Shown one piece after another: positions 13,376-25,697 of a stretch of 64,000 nucleotides of DNA. The number at the start of each line of letters is the position of its first letter. Positions within the stretch are counted from its first letter, which is position 1. Below the pieces are notes generated by a model. The model saw only the letters and a program-made list of their open reading frames with translations, was not told the origin of the DNA and ran no database searches. A program made the position numbers and the translations under genes. This DNA is from Anisakis pegreffii (lineage: Eukaryota > Nematoda > Chromadorea > Rhabditida > Anisakidae). Where the stretch lies: NCBI GenBank assembly GCA_035041965.1, contig JAPYMA010001877.1, positions 62,001-126,000 of the forward strand, read 5' to 3'.

Positions 13376-13427
13376 GATTCTGGAATACTAACGATGATAT
13401 TATTATCATCGTTAATATTCCAGAATC
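13376..13427. repeat. 24-bp inverted repeat with one mismatch
   Basis: Arms 13376-13399 and 13404-13427 pair at 23 of 24 positions around the loop TTAT; the outer ends are GATTCTGGAATA and TATTCCAGAATC. It resembles the 6.5-kb and 17.1-kb inverted repeats in length and tight loop, but not in sequence. Confidence 0.9.
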
Positions 13428-13851
13428 AATCGAATAAATACATTGCAGCGCTGCGATTGCAAAAGAATTCACAGAATTGGTTATAAGATCATAAATATTT
13501 ACGACGTTTGCACTTTGAGTAATGACGAGATGATGAAAACAAAAAAGTAATGAAATACACGATACCAATAACATCATCAAACATCACCGAGAACGCTTTC
13601 GCACGTACGACCAATGACATCACGATTAAGGCTGTGTTAGTTCAGTAGGAAAACAAATGGATACTGTGTAATTCCATTCCTAAATGAGTTACGTTTGGGA
13701 ATATATTTGCATTATTTTCACGCCATTTAAATTCTAATCTCTATTGCCACTAAAGCTATGAGCAATTGAATAACCAACTATTATATAGATATAAATATAG
13801 CTTAAACTCATCTCTACTTGTCAGATGCACTTTCCAAGTGAATTGTTTCAG

Positions 13852-13968
13852 TTAGTTCCGTATCTCAAATTATTTGATCCATTAGCAACATCAAAGCAAA
13901 ACATAGAGGAGAATTTGAACGCGCAGAAAGAGATGGTGACCGGCAGCTCTCATCAAACGCTGTCTTGA
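13852..13968 (+). CDS. Candidate terminal exon
   Basis: After the acceptor AATTGTTTCAG a phase-0 frame of 38 codons runs to TGA at 13966-13968. It begins LVPYLKLFDPLATSKQNIEE and continues NLNAQKEM, an amphipathic charged segment that reads like real protein. A GTGACC donor inside the frame (after QKEM) could end the exon earlier. The family is not recognised and no neighbouring exon was found. Confidence 0.35.
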   Translation, partial: LVPYLKLFDPLATSKQNIEENLNAQKEMVTGSSHQTLS

Positions 13969-16468
13969 TGAAGTGTTCGTGAATAATGACCATACGAGAA
14001 CTTTGACGTCGAGACGTAATTAAACTATGAGACAATTTTGCAGTCTCGACGTTTCCGAGATGTGATAGAAATAAAATGAGGCTCGTTGTTGAAAGAAGAT
14101 TTCAAAGTTCTCCTTGAGGAGACAATATCTCATTTCGTAGAAGAAATTTAGAACGCGAAAAGAATGATTTCATAGAATTCATGCATGTTTAATTACCTCA
14201 AAAAGCGAGTTTTTTTTTTCCAGCGAGTTCGATGCACAATGAAAGGTTGCTGCCTTCGCAGGATTCAAAATTGCGGAACTGGCAAAGTTTCGTTGAATCA
14301 AACCGCCTCATACCCATAATTAGTCCTTCTGTCGCTCATTCACAGGTGTCACTTTAGTATCACCATTAATAAATAATTGGATTGCTACCGTAATATCCGT
14401 TGTTTACTGGTTTTTCGGCCAAGGCACTCTCATTCGTATGTAATCTTTCAAGTCTTTCGATTGTTTATGAATGCAATCTTTCAAGTCTTTCCATCGTCAT
14501 GAAAGTTTTCTCGATCGCCCAACTGCTCCACGCCAAATTTTTTAGAGAGGAAACAAACAAGTAAGCATTTTACGCTCATCAGTCATGACCTGCCACGATT
14601 GCAACTGCTTCAAGTCATGAGTGAGTGGAACAGTGAATGTTGAAAGCGTTACGAATGGTATCTACCAGCTCTCTTCATGCAGTCTCAAAACTTATTGGAT
14701 TATAATTAAGAGTGCGTCTGAAACGTCGCCTATACCGAACAAGCACTATAAATGAATTATTTTAATCTCGCAGTCCTCACCTAATTAGATGAATGCACAA
14801 TATCATGCAGCGAAGTGGCAAATGCGCAAATTGAATTCTCCCATATTGTGATAAAAATAATGAATTCTGAGCGACTGGCTGACAGCACTGTGCTATTGCA
14901 CTTATAATAGGATTTTCAGCTTCAGCACACTCACAAGAGTTATTAGAACGCTGAAGTGAATCTCATTCCTGGGAACAGCATCACTAGAATGAAATGAAGA
15001 TTCGCCGAAGTAAAACAAAATGAGCATATAATGAGGTCAGAAACGAGGACTAGTATGAAAAATCCAATGAGTTATTTCTGCGATATTTCTGCGTGTAATT
15101 CATTTCAGTTAGTAATGTGTCAATGGAAGAACTCAGAAAATACACTTCGAAATACGATTGCTATTCGACTGAAACAAAAGATAAAATCAGAACGGGGAAG
15201 AATGAGACCTCTACGGGCAACTTCCAAAATAAAGGAAATCCAGATTAATGTGTTAATCTTATTCTAAGTTCACTGATTATTCAGCGGTTAATTTCTTCTG
15301 ATGAAAAGTTATAGATCCTCTTACCAGTTTAATGAAGTTCTAACAAACAGTCATTTTATGTACATTTGAAAGTCTGATGTTTGAAAGATAACAAAGTTAT
15401 AGCAAAATGAGATTCTGAATTCGCAACGTAAGGCGTCATAGCAACGATCCGTGATCACTTATGAAAATGAAGAGAGGATGACGCTTGACTGATTTTAACG
15501 GAATCTTCAGTGAACGATGAATGCTCGGAATTTCAGTGAAGATAACAAAATCATCTCATCCAGAAAAGCAGTTTATGGGGTCTGAGGTAGTCAATGCGTA
15601 TATTTCAATGAGTGTGACTGCGGTATCATGATGATATGATTGAAACTTATTGTGTTCATAGCCGTCTCCAGTTATTCTCCACATTCAGTTTTAGCGTGGT
15701 GGAAATTTTTTGATAGCAGTGCAGCTGAAGCAAGCTCATTTGCTTCGCGGCAGAAACCGCAGCGTTTGTCTGTTATAATCTGGACCGTTTCATTAGGTTC
15801 ACATTTGTTATGAGCAGAACCGTCGAATGATCAATTCACAAATGTTTTGTCACTCAAATTCCACGCAGTTTTAGAACTTAAGGGAGACATTGCAACACAA
15901 TAATAATCATGAACATATAACGTGATGACAACAACACATAATGATCATAACACATATGATTTAACAGATAGTCACAACATTCGTTATGCTTTGAATTATG
16001 ATATAGCAAAACTTCCGCTCATCGTAAACATCATTTCGCTTGTTGGCTGCAAAGACGACTTGAATTCATAAAGATTGAGTGGTCAGAATACATATTTGAA
16101 GAAAAACTCCATATGTGAAAAATGAAAACATCATGATCATTAGCAACATTTGAATATGTTGAGTCTTCAAGGAAGTCGTTTAGTATTAGGAGGAAAGTTG
16201 AAACTGCGAAATAGGTGCTTGATGATTAAAAGCGTATGGCAAAATGACTGAAGTTGAGAAGTTAGTGGCGGAAAGTATAGTAAAATAAAACGATGAAGTG
16301 TTGTGAATCACGCGAAATACATGAAGCGACAAGATTGCACATTCCAATAAAACTTTTCATCGTACGAAATGGAATTTGCAAGATGCGGAATGTTAATTCA
16401 TTAATGATTAAGCAAGACAACTCCGGTCGTCTTTCAATGATCATAATATGAAATAGAGCATTATCGGT
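13969..16468. other. Intergenic stretch, nothing recognised
   Basis: No convincing exon was seen. A 16-base word, ATCTTTCAAGTCTTTC, occurs twice about 33 bases apart near 14443 and 14476. The stretch probably includes the upstream region of the MSP-domain gene starting at 16469. Confidence 0.35.
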
Positions 16469-19270
16469 ATGTTTGACAGCGACATGTTTTTTGACGTTGA
16501 AGAATCATTCACCTGTCGGTACCATATTCAATTTCTAGCAACAGTACGCAAATTTCTATCACATGCGTTGAGAATTTTGGATATTGACAAGGAACACGCC
16601 TTTTCAAAGCGATTAAGTCTTTATTGTTATACAAGGTTGGTTTGGAACTGGGTTTGTCGCAGAAAAGTTCTTGCTGCAAATAGCTGGAAGCATTGGGCGA
16701 GTCACAGCAATGCTTGAACAGAGTCAAAGGTTAGGGGCTAATTATTTATGTGAAGACAGATTAGACTTGCTGAACCCTTTATTTAATTACTTATAATCTG
16801 ATTTGAATGGCGGTATGATCGAGCGTTGAATCACTGTCTTATTTATGTTAATTCTTGACCACCGTAATGTTAATTCTTGAACAGCAATTAATCAGCATGG
16901 CTCTATCAAAAACTTTTGTAGTTAGAGGAAACGATAGAATCGCTGAAAGTGGGTTTTGTGATGTGAATGCTGCCGTTTTAATTACAGTTAGAGGGGAAAA
17001 AGTGGTCTAAGGGCAGTCATTTTCAGCACGTGTACAAACGACGAAACAAAAATTGCTGGAGTGAGATCGAACGGATCGAACATTGAGGATTATTCAGTTC
17101 CTCTATCAAAAGAACTGAATAATCCTCAACCAACGCAATCATCAGTCTCACCATTGCAACATCAAACAATCACGCCAAAATATCGTCATATTCGGACTGC
17201 TACTCAACAGTCAGTTAATGGAAATTTCAACTTAAATTTTGAAGATACCACGAATAGGCAGATTAAATTGTTTGTATTTGAATTTTCTGTCCACTTCAAC
17301 CTGGAATATTTGATAAACACGGACAGCAAGCAGGATTTGTTTGTAACTATCCAATTTTTTGTCGTTATTCAAGCTCGAGCATTCATTGGCACACTTGAGC
17401 AAAGTGAGAACATTTTACAAATGAGAGCTTCATCAAAACGTTACTTGGCATGGAATTCTGCTTGGCAGATTTCAGTTCACAACTGAATTTTGCTGGTCTG
17501 TGCATGTCATTTTTTGACATGCCAGGAGAGGACTGCTTGGACCTGAAATTTGCTCGCTATAACGGTCAATATTGCAGTATTCTGCGCTTCGTTAACTTCA
17601 AGCATCGTAACGACGTGAGCAAAGCTATTGTCCGGTTACGAAACATTGCCGATCTGCCATTGAACTTCAAAATAAAACGTGACAAAGAATGCGATATATT
17701 GGTGAGTTTTACGATTACGTTTCGCAGCGATTAAATTCTCTAGCAAATTGATCCGCATGTAGACTGATCTCTCAACTGATTAACAAAAGTTTCGACAAAC
17801 ATAATTACTGTTTGATCAGCACTGACAATAATGATCTACTGAAGTGCAGTTATGACGTGATTCATTCAACTAAATTTTTTTTCAATTTAAATTTTTCATT
17901 GAATCAGTGAAAATTATCTCACAATGAATATGCTCCAAAAAGTCTGAAATTATTGATGAGTTTCATGAGTCTATAAACAGAAAATAATGTTCATCGTTCA
18001 TTTGAATTCTCAATCCCATACGGCTGGCAGCCGTATCGCAGTACCTCATATGTCACATTTCTACGTGTTCACATAGCATTCACCAAAAAAATTCGGTCGC
18101 ATTTTTGGTTTAAAATCACCACGATTGATGATCATTACGAACTTCATGAGTCCATAAACGAGTCATGTCGCAATTATGTTAATCATTTCAATTCTCAGTG
18201 TCATCCGGCTGGCAACGGTATTGTGGCACCTCATTCGTCATGCCTCTGCGTGCTCACATGGCATTTACCAAAAAATGCCATCACATGGAGTAGTTTGAAA
18301 CCACCACGATTAGCCATCGTTACAAATTTCTACAGCGGTCACGATTTCACAGCTGGTGACAAGTACACAACGAAATTTCTTGGTTCGCTCATTCAATATG
18401 TTCTCCTCAAGTCATCAGTGTTTTCCATAGTGACAGTAGCATTGATAGCATTCGTTAGTCACGAATAGCATTGCGAAGGCGTGAAATTCTCATTAAAAAT
18501 CATATTAGTATCTAATTAATCTGCTACGTAAAAGAATGACGCCAACACGCATCACTTCGTAAAACGTAGATGAGACAATAGCGGTGAATTTCGTGACGAC
18601 GCTGATTGAAAGCTGTTTTTTTTTCTGACGACACTGCTGACATTCTGATGAATTACTCTTGCAATTAAAGCCACAGTGATGGATATTGAACAAGATGTCC
18701 AAACGAAACCACCAACTACAAGAATAACATTTGTTCAAGATAAACTGCCATTAGTTGCACCTTACAACCCACCAAATAAGCAACAACAACAGTTTGAAAC
18801 TACCGAAGCGATTGCTCAACAGTTAGTTTTATGGTCGTTTTGAAGAACTTTTACTGAATTCCTTGTATTTTCGTCATAATTCGTTTCGAGGGAACAACAT
18901 GAACTTATAACTGGTAGCCGTTCCGGAGAAATCGTTTTGGTTGGTGGTTTACAGGGAGTCGTTAAATTAACTCGTGCGAAATGACTTCTTCGAAAAAAAA
19001 CAAATCTATTCAATCAGTTATATGTTCATATCGTCAGCTTTGATCGTCATTTTGCAACTTTAGTCTGAATCGTATGTGCAACACTGGAAATCCGTTTGCA
19101 GACTTGCTGAAGAACCACAAACATACAATGATGAATTACAGTATCATAACAGAGTCATCGATTGGATGCAATTACATCCCACCGAATTTCTGATCACAGT
19201 TTTCGTCGTTTGCATTTGTACCACATGCGTACTCATCGATTTTTTCGATACAAATGAAGATTCTTCATGA
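16469..19270 (+). CDS. MSP-domain protein with C-terminal membrane anchor
   Basis: Proposed exons are 16469-16518, 17027-17403, 17526-17701, 18199-18355, 18677-18825 and 19064-19270. All phases agree and the product is about 371 residues. After a Ser/Thr/Gln-rich N-terminal part, exons 3 and 4 encode an MSP-like immunoglobulin fold: VRLRNIADLPLNFKIK, then HPAGNGIVAPHSS across the 17701/18199 junction. These match the family pattern of L.LRN..D.P..FKIK followed by P..G.I.P..S. Then come a linker (PPTTRITFVQDKLPLVAPYN, QQQQ), a helical region and one membrane helix (EFLITVFVVCICTTCVLIDF) before the tail DTNEDSS and TGA. AATAAA lies at 19330-19335. MSP-plus-tail-anchor proteins (VAP, MOSPD2) usually sit in the ER membrane and bind FFAT-type motifs; applying that here is inference. 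Exon 1, the end of exon 2 and the 18355 donor are the weakest points. Confidence 0.55.
17083..17129. repeat. Perfect 18-bp inverted repeat inside a coding exon
   Basis: Arms 17083-17100 (beginning TTGAGGATTATTCAG) and 17112-17129 are exact reverse complements around an 11-base loop. The repeat lies in the second exon of the MSP-domain gene, in frame, and encodes residues around IEDYSVPLSKELNNPQ. A transcript through it would form a strong hairpin. Confidence 0.9.
17957..18137 (+). pseudogene. Decayed tandem copy of the second MSP exon
   Basis: This stretch of the intron between 17701 and 18199 duplicates the next unit (18138 to about 18321), including the flank GAGTTTCATGAGTCTATAAA versus GAACTTCATGAGTCCATAAA. 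From 18017, 43 codons align with the live exon without any gap (HTAGSRIAVPH against HPAGNGIVAPH; PRLMIITNF against PRLAIVTNF). The copy cannot work: its acceptor is CTCAA instead of CTCAG (base 18013), and codon 18074-18076 is TAG where the live exon has TGG (Trp). About half the residues still match, so the duplication is old. Confidence 0.85.
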
Positions 19271-19329
19271 GATTTTTTGTTAAATTTTAATTCCCATCAA
19301 GAGCATTGATTTCTCTTTTCTTGTTTTTC

Positions 19330-19335
19330 AATAAA
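19330..19335 (+). other. Poly(A) signal AATAAA of the MSP-domain gene
   Basis: AATAAA lies 60 bases after the TGA at 19268-19270, preceded by a T-rich stretch. It supports 19064-19270 as the terminal exon. Confidence 0.75.
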
Positions 19336-19906
19336 GTATTTATTGTCTTCGGCATTCAGTTCATATGGTATTTCGAGGGATCTGAGATGAATTCAGATTC
19401 CGTGAGAGTAACGCACCTATCAGTTCACCGTGGTCAAACGAACTTCTGCAGGATAGAATAGATTTACTGAAAGGCAAAGATTTATGAACAGTTACATGAA
19501 TTATTGATAAAATGGCGGATATTATCAAAACACGCGTGAAATAATCAATCGATGTTGCATGATAATTGCATTGGACTGAAGCAAAGTATGTTGACATTAT
19601 TTATTTATAAGCGGTAAGTAAAGATAGGTGACAAAAATTCGAAGGAAACATGCACTTGAATGATATGAAAGATAATGAGTGGAATGTTCAGTGGTAGGCT
19701 TCAATAACGTAGCATTGATTGACGTAAAACAAAACGTAGCAATCAAAAATTAACGAAATAAGAGAATTGCAGTGAAGCACGGAAGCGAAATTAAGTACTG
19801 AAAATGAAAGTGAAGCTCTTCGACTGTTTATGTTTATCACAGTTCCGAAATTCGAATCTGTAGATATGGCTGATATGTACGCAGACGGATTGTTTAGATA
19901 TGACTC

Positions 19907-22900
19907 TTACGACTTCTCACACCTGAAAGTTTCATGAGTGAAAATCAACAAAACAAGCACCGATTGCTGACAATAATAAACCTGAAAATACAAAACTTTG
20001 CGAAGAAAAATATAAACTACACGAAATCGAAAAAGCGAAAATATTCGTGACATGCATGTGTATTCGAAACTTACTTTAGCTTCTTATAAATTTCTTTATC
20101 AGAACTTTGTTCGGCGATTTCGCACTCGTATGATAACTTCATCAGGCCTGCAATGATTATTTCTGTTTGTCGAACGAAAGCTGCACACTTTTTGCTTTCA
20201 CTTCATTCGGGTTCAGCGAAAATCACCAATTTCTTAGTTCATAACTTAACAACCAGTATTACCGACAGCGATGTGCGTTTCAATCGCTCGCTTACTTTCA
20301 CATTATTAAATCACTGGCAGAATCAACTGAACGTCACATATAAAAGCGGATGATTCGGTGTAAATACCTAGTTCAGTGAAGCTGCTGACAAGAAGCAAAT
20401 ACTGAAGTACTCGTGGATTTTTTTCGAACGGGCATCGTCTTGACTTCCAATTGACGTAATTTTGCATCTGCTCAGCGAATTGAGCGAAACTCTAAAATTA
20501 TCACATATAAATGCTCCATTCCATATAGAATGCTGATTGCGGCAGTTTTTTTTCGCATTGAACGTAACTAAGTCGAAAAATTGCAATTGAGCCCGAAAGT
20601 ACTACTGGTTCAAGCTGAGCAAAAACGCAGCAGTTCGAACAATCCCTAATCAAGGAGATGAATGAAACGAAGTACGACGACTCACCGCAAAATTTAAGTG
20701 GCCGTTTTGAAGCAGTCGTGTACATCGATTGTGCAGTAGGAACATATCCTTCAAGAGTAGACCAAAGAACGGAATGATTATCTGCAACACAGCTCTCGCA
20801 CATCTAACACTTATTTATCAGCGCACAGCTTTCATGGCTTGTAGGAATACTGGCTAAGCGATTCAGTTACCAAACAGCAAACAACTCTGATTCTTAAACC
20901 GTTTATTGCGAAAATTTTCGCTACATTGAAATTCTAGGAACATGTAGGAGTTCAACACATAGAACGTAGAGTAGAAGGGGTCTTCTGGATTTAAGTGAGG
21001 ATGATGTTGAAATTTATCAGGTGAAAGGTACTCGGATTCATAACGGTTTCAGAAACGCTGGCTAGAGCACAACATTGGCCAGATGGCAGGACGGAAAACT
21101 CACGTGGATTAAAAAGAGCATTTTGATTCCAAAATAAGCTTGCCTTCCGCTTTTAGCAAGTAAAAAGTTCAGTTTAAAAGTTTTCGCTAGGCCAAGAAAG
21201 TGTTTCGGATATAAGATGATGGAGATAGAGGTGAGCTTCGTGGAAAGATAATAATGATGTGTACCGTTTCAGCATCGTTCTTCGCTCCTTCACTTCGCCA
21301 TATGGCAGCCTTGAGCGTTGCACGGTAGCTGGTGAAATTAGCAGATGGATCGAGTTGATGTTGAAGGATTTGCAATTTGCTCTTATCGACTCTCAACCAC
21401 TAAAGAGACATAAAATGACACATTCCGTACTTCATTGAATTCAACAGTGTTTCGGAAGTAATTTTAGTTGGCTGTACGATGAAGTAAAGAAAAGTCACGG
21501 TAATAGTCATTCTCAACGTTTTAAAGAATCAGTTCCTGGCTACAGATTTTTGCATTCAAGCGGAAGTGAGTGAAACCATATCCAAATATGGTTTATATCC
21601 TTGATAAAGAGAAAAAGCAAATTCCAGGTTAATGGCTACCAGTGTTGCAAGTTCAGTCGTATCGTTTAGAGTATCTCAAAAAACTCATCACACCCGACAG
21701 GACATGAACGAATCCTCGGCGAAAAGAGGGCATAACAAATAATTTATTTCATCTGGACGCTCAAAAACATAACAAAACGATTGAATCAACTGACCGTTTT
21801 CTTCAGTCTGACAACTGGGGGCAAAGAAAGGCCAGCGACAATCGCCATCAACGAGTTGAAATTACCGACGTTGATGCACTCTTTGGCTACGTCAATAAAA
21901 TATTCGATAACTTGAACACGATGTTGCTTTTTGGAGTGCCGTAAAATCTCAGAAGCGATCATAACGGTCAACTGATTAAACCAGTTCACGTAGTGTTTAA
22001 TATTACCACTTGATGACGTACCACAGTGTGGAGAAGTCTACAAAAAATTCTTCTTTAAGAACTTGTTACATTCGCATAATTACGCAGTTATTGAGCGCAT
22101 AGCGTCAGTTCCAAGCATGGAACTAGTTGATTAGTCAGTAGAAATGTGGTTCGATGACATTCGAAAAACAGTGGAAAGTAGACAACTGTCTAAGATGAAT
22201 GCAATCGCACACGTCATTGACCAACTTTTCTGTCCTGATTCAAAACTGATGTTGGTTTTGAACAAAGCGTTTAATTTCAACTGTTTCTGCTGGGTTAAGT
22301 GTTCCACTCTGGTAGCACATTAACACAACAGTAATACTATTCGTTTAAAACTCAAATAATTACATAGCTTCTGAGTGTTACAATAAATTAGGTAAACGCA
22401 TTTGACACTGAAGTGAATGAGCGTAAGCTCGGATTAAGCAGCTATCAGTTCAACGAATCAATTCGATCGTTGACAGCGATTACAGATAGACTGAGAATAA
22501 TTCTGCAGTTGGTTGAGCTGAATGCATGAAATGAAGCGATTTATCTCGCTAGACAAACACATGCGGCGGACATTCTTTGTGAACGAAAATTTTGTTGAAA
22601 GACATAACGAATGAAAACTTTTGCACTCTCGAATTCGAACCTTTCCAATTGAGTCCAAGTTGTCGTTAAGCAATGAGTAAACGATTTCGTCCGGTCCAAC
22701 CATATACATTCTTTCCTGAAATTTACATCATTCCATCAATGAATGAATGTTCAGTGCTGCGGGGTGTTAATTTCTCCAGTGTGAGTTCTCAATCGATGCT
22801 CTCCATCGAAGCAAGTGATCTACTTCAGTTTTGAGAGATACTTTCAAGTAGAAGTCGCCACTTCGCAAGGATTTTATCATGGCTGCATAAGGAAAAGTTA

Positions 22901-25697
22901 ACGATAGATTGCTTCATTTTCAATATGTTCACTACGATTAATTTATGACAACAAGTGGCTGTTATCAACTCCTGCAATAGCAATCCGATAAGGAAAAATA
23001 AAGAGCAAGATTACCAATTCGATATGCGTGAGTTGTTGAGCCACTTCTAACGGATTCGAGCACAACTCACAGAGACCATTCTGAAAAGAAATCATACCAC
23101 AAGTGTACCTAAATCGTTAGAAGACAAGAAGGAGCTTTGATCAATGAAAAATATTGACAAAAATCAAAGGATAGAAGAACAAACCAATGTCTCAGTCTGT
23201 GTCAGCTTATCGCACTTCGTTGGTGACAGATTGGTGAGTGCCCGCTCATATCTGTCCAGGCGATTCAACTGAAAATGATATCAATCGTCTGATTTCACAT
23301 ACATCACAATAATACAGAAACAGTCAATTTCATCGAAGAAACGGCTACATCGGAACAAATTGATGATTGATCAGAAGACTAATCACTAATAAATGCCAGC
23401 TATTGACTAAATTCCAGATAAAACCTATGATATCATAGCGAAACACGCACCGTACTCTGTAGCTCTGTAAACAATTTTTCAGTTAAGAGTTTACTGCGCT
23501 CATCCACCGAGCATAATCCGAGTAGCTCGCTGAGACGATGTCGCATTGGTTTTTCCCGAAAGTCGTACGGCATATTTTGTGTCCATTCTGAGCACAGTTT
23601 GAAGATGTTCGCAAACATTCGTGTACGGCCTTCTTTAGTGAAGTTTTCTCCAGTGGCATTCTGCTCGAACATACAATGCTGCAATTGCAACTTTGCAAAC
23701 CAGCTAAGACCAAGTATAATCAACTATAAATCATGAGCAACACTGGACACACGTCTGTAACTCACGACCACGAGATTTCACTAAGAAGACAGTATTTACA
23801 CCGTCACCTTAACACTAACCCGGGGACGATTGCCAGTGTAAGGGTGACCAGGGCACGCAGTATCAACCTACGTCCGCATATATGTTTGCAGCGAATAATC
23901 CCAAAGACCCTTGTGAAAACATCATTTGAATAAAAATTACAGAATGAGCGAAAATTTTCAACTTAACATACTGATCAAAGATCCTTCGAATTCACAAACA
24001 TTCATTTTTTGAGTTCAAAAAAGGGGTTGGGAATCCGAACGAGATAACTCTTATGTTTCCTTGTTTTACGATGCCAGCAAGACGGAGACAAGCTTTCGAG
24101 ATGGTTGAGAGTGTTAAACATGGGAAATTGATTTTAATTGAATTCCCAAGGGAATCAATTGTGATTGACAAGCTCAGCTGTGCTCTTGTAAGCATTCAAT
24201 TGAATGCGGCAATGCGTTTCTTTGACTCAAGATCCAGTGAAACATTATCTATATGAATGATGCGTCCTTCATCGATCAGCCAAAATTCATTTAAATTAGC
24301 TTCGTTCAAACACTGCCAACTGAGTGGAGCAATTCATGTATTCAGCAGTGACGATCTATCGCTTTTGTGTGTGTGAATCGGTGAACAACTAGTTGAAATG
24401 TTGAAAAGCCGTCGTTAATTCGAAATTCACTTCAGCTGCAAAATGCGGAGAATGAATTTCTGTTGAGATACTCACTTGCAGCACTTTATGAAGCAGTTCA
24501 CCCGGTGATACAAACGTGCGAATGTTGAGCAGAAGAGTGAAAATGTACGAACGATCAGGGCAGTAGTCGTGAGTGGGCATAAGCCGCCTTATAAGTGCTT
24601 CCGCACTTCCACTTATCACCATTCCATCATCGTCATACACAATATCCTAAAATTTAATGCAGGTGAACAATGAATGCTCCAAAATTAACACCGATGTTTC
24701 GTAGCTGGGAAAGTAGTGCAAAGCATTTCTGCAGAAGGTAACTTTCGATGGTAAAGCTAGATGTTGTAAATGAATACAACACGCATGCTTATTTTAAACA
24801 GCAGGGTATAAAAAAAAGCTGAGGTCATTTCAAGTGATCGATCGCTACATGAGCACAACAAGTTCGCCTTCACATCAATGTCGCCAGCAAAAAAAATATA
24901 GATTATAAACAGAATGTCGTAAATGAAGAATGTTTGCGATGTCATATGCAAAGAGTTGCTCATCATTATGTTGCTCATTATGCTCTGATTGTGACTATAA
25001 AACTGGACACAATTCCCACTTAGATGATTGTCTTTTCACACGCCATCTCAATAATTTCGATGCAATTTTCGGATGCACACAAACGCCGAACGAATGAGCC
25101 TTCATCAAGATGCGTCATGATCGCTCACAAACAGCGACCGAATTCTCAACATTCCGCTCACTTTTGACCCATCAATCAAAGCAATGAAACAACTAATCAT
25201 TATTGTTAAATGCATCACGCAAACCGCTACGAAAGTGATTAATTCAAAACCATCAATTTTTGGAACATTTCAGTTGAATGACAAAATTCACTTTCAAAAA
25301 GCACTTTGCAGCAATGAACTGAAGTTTGAGCCAGAAATCAAAAGTTCAGTGCTTGAACAGCACGGTGAAACTGAGCAATTCACGCACAAATCTACCGACT
25401 CGACTTTTCTGAACACAACTGATATGGGCATTGGGTATTGCGGCGTACACAAACTGTGAAGAATGGCCAACAATGCAGTAAAGCGAACACTTCATCCTGA
25501 TCGTTTTTCAAATGACTTCGAAACTCGAATATCAAAAGATTGCAATGAATATATGTTCAACTGATTCAGATGAAATCACTCACGTTTTGCTGAAAGGTTT
25601 CATAGCCATTTGCATTTGTGAAATCAATGCCCTTCACAGTTTCGATGGTGTTGTTGTTATCATTCGTTGAATGCCCATTGTACATTGCAACAATCAT
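19907..25697 (-). CDS. RASGEF1: RASGEF1-family Ras/Rap guanine nucleotide exchange factor
   Basis: Twelve exons in descending order: 25584-25712 (ATG at 25695-25697), 24476-24646, 23451-23678, 23185-23268, 23015-23080, 22641-22715, 21795-22037, 21265-21399, 20686-20781, 20368-20491, 20075-20147, 19907-19922. All join in phase to about 474 residues, close to vertebrate RASGEF1A/B. Residues about 40-170 form the RasGEF N-terminal domain (ISGSAEALIRRLMPTHDY; TQNMPYDFREKPM). Residues about 205-455 form the CDC25-type catalytic domain: AQQLTHIEL, MYMVGPDEIVYSLL, HYVNWFNQL, YFIDVAKECINVGNFNSLMA, LPPVVRLKKT, LQHQLDPSANF, IIIPFFGLLLKDM and CPFEKNPRVLQYLL. The family loads GTP on small GTPases (Rap2 for vertebrate members) at membranes. 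The first exon begins at an acceptor 15 bases before the Met, so it is either trans-spliced or preceded by another exon. The donor at 22640 (GTTCGA) is unusual and the last five-residue exon is tentative. Confidence 0.9.
24647..25583. other. Largest RASGEF1 intron
   Basis: A 937-base intron. It contains a 91-codon plus-strand open frame at 25184-25459 that has no matching splice sites or recognisable domain and is probably chance. Confidence 0.5.
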
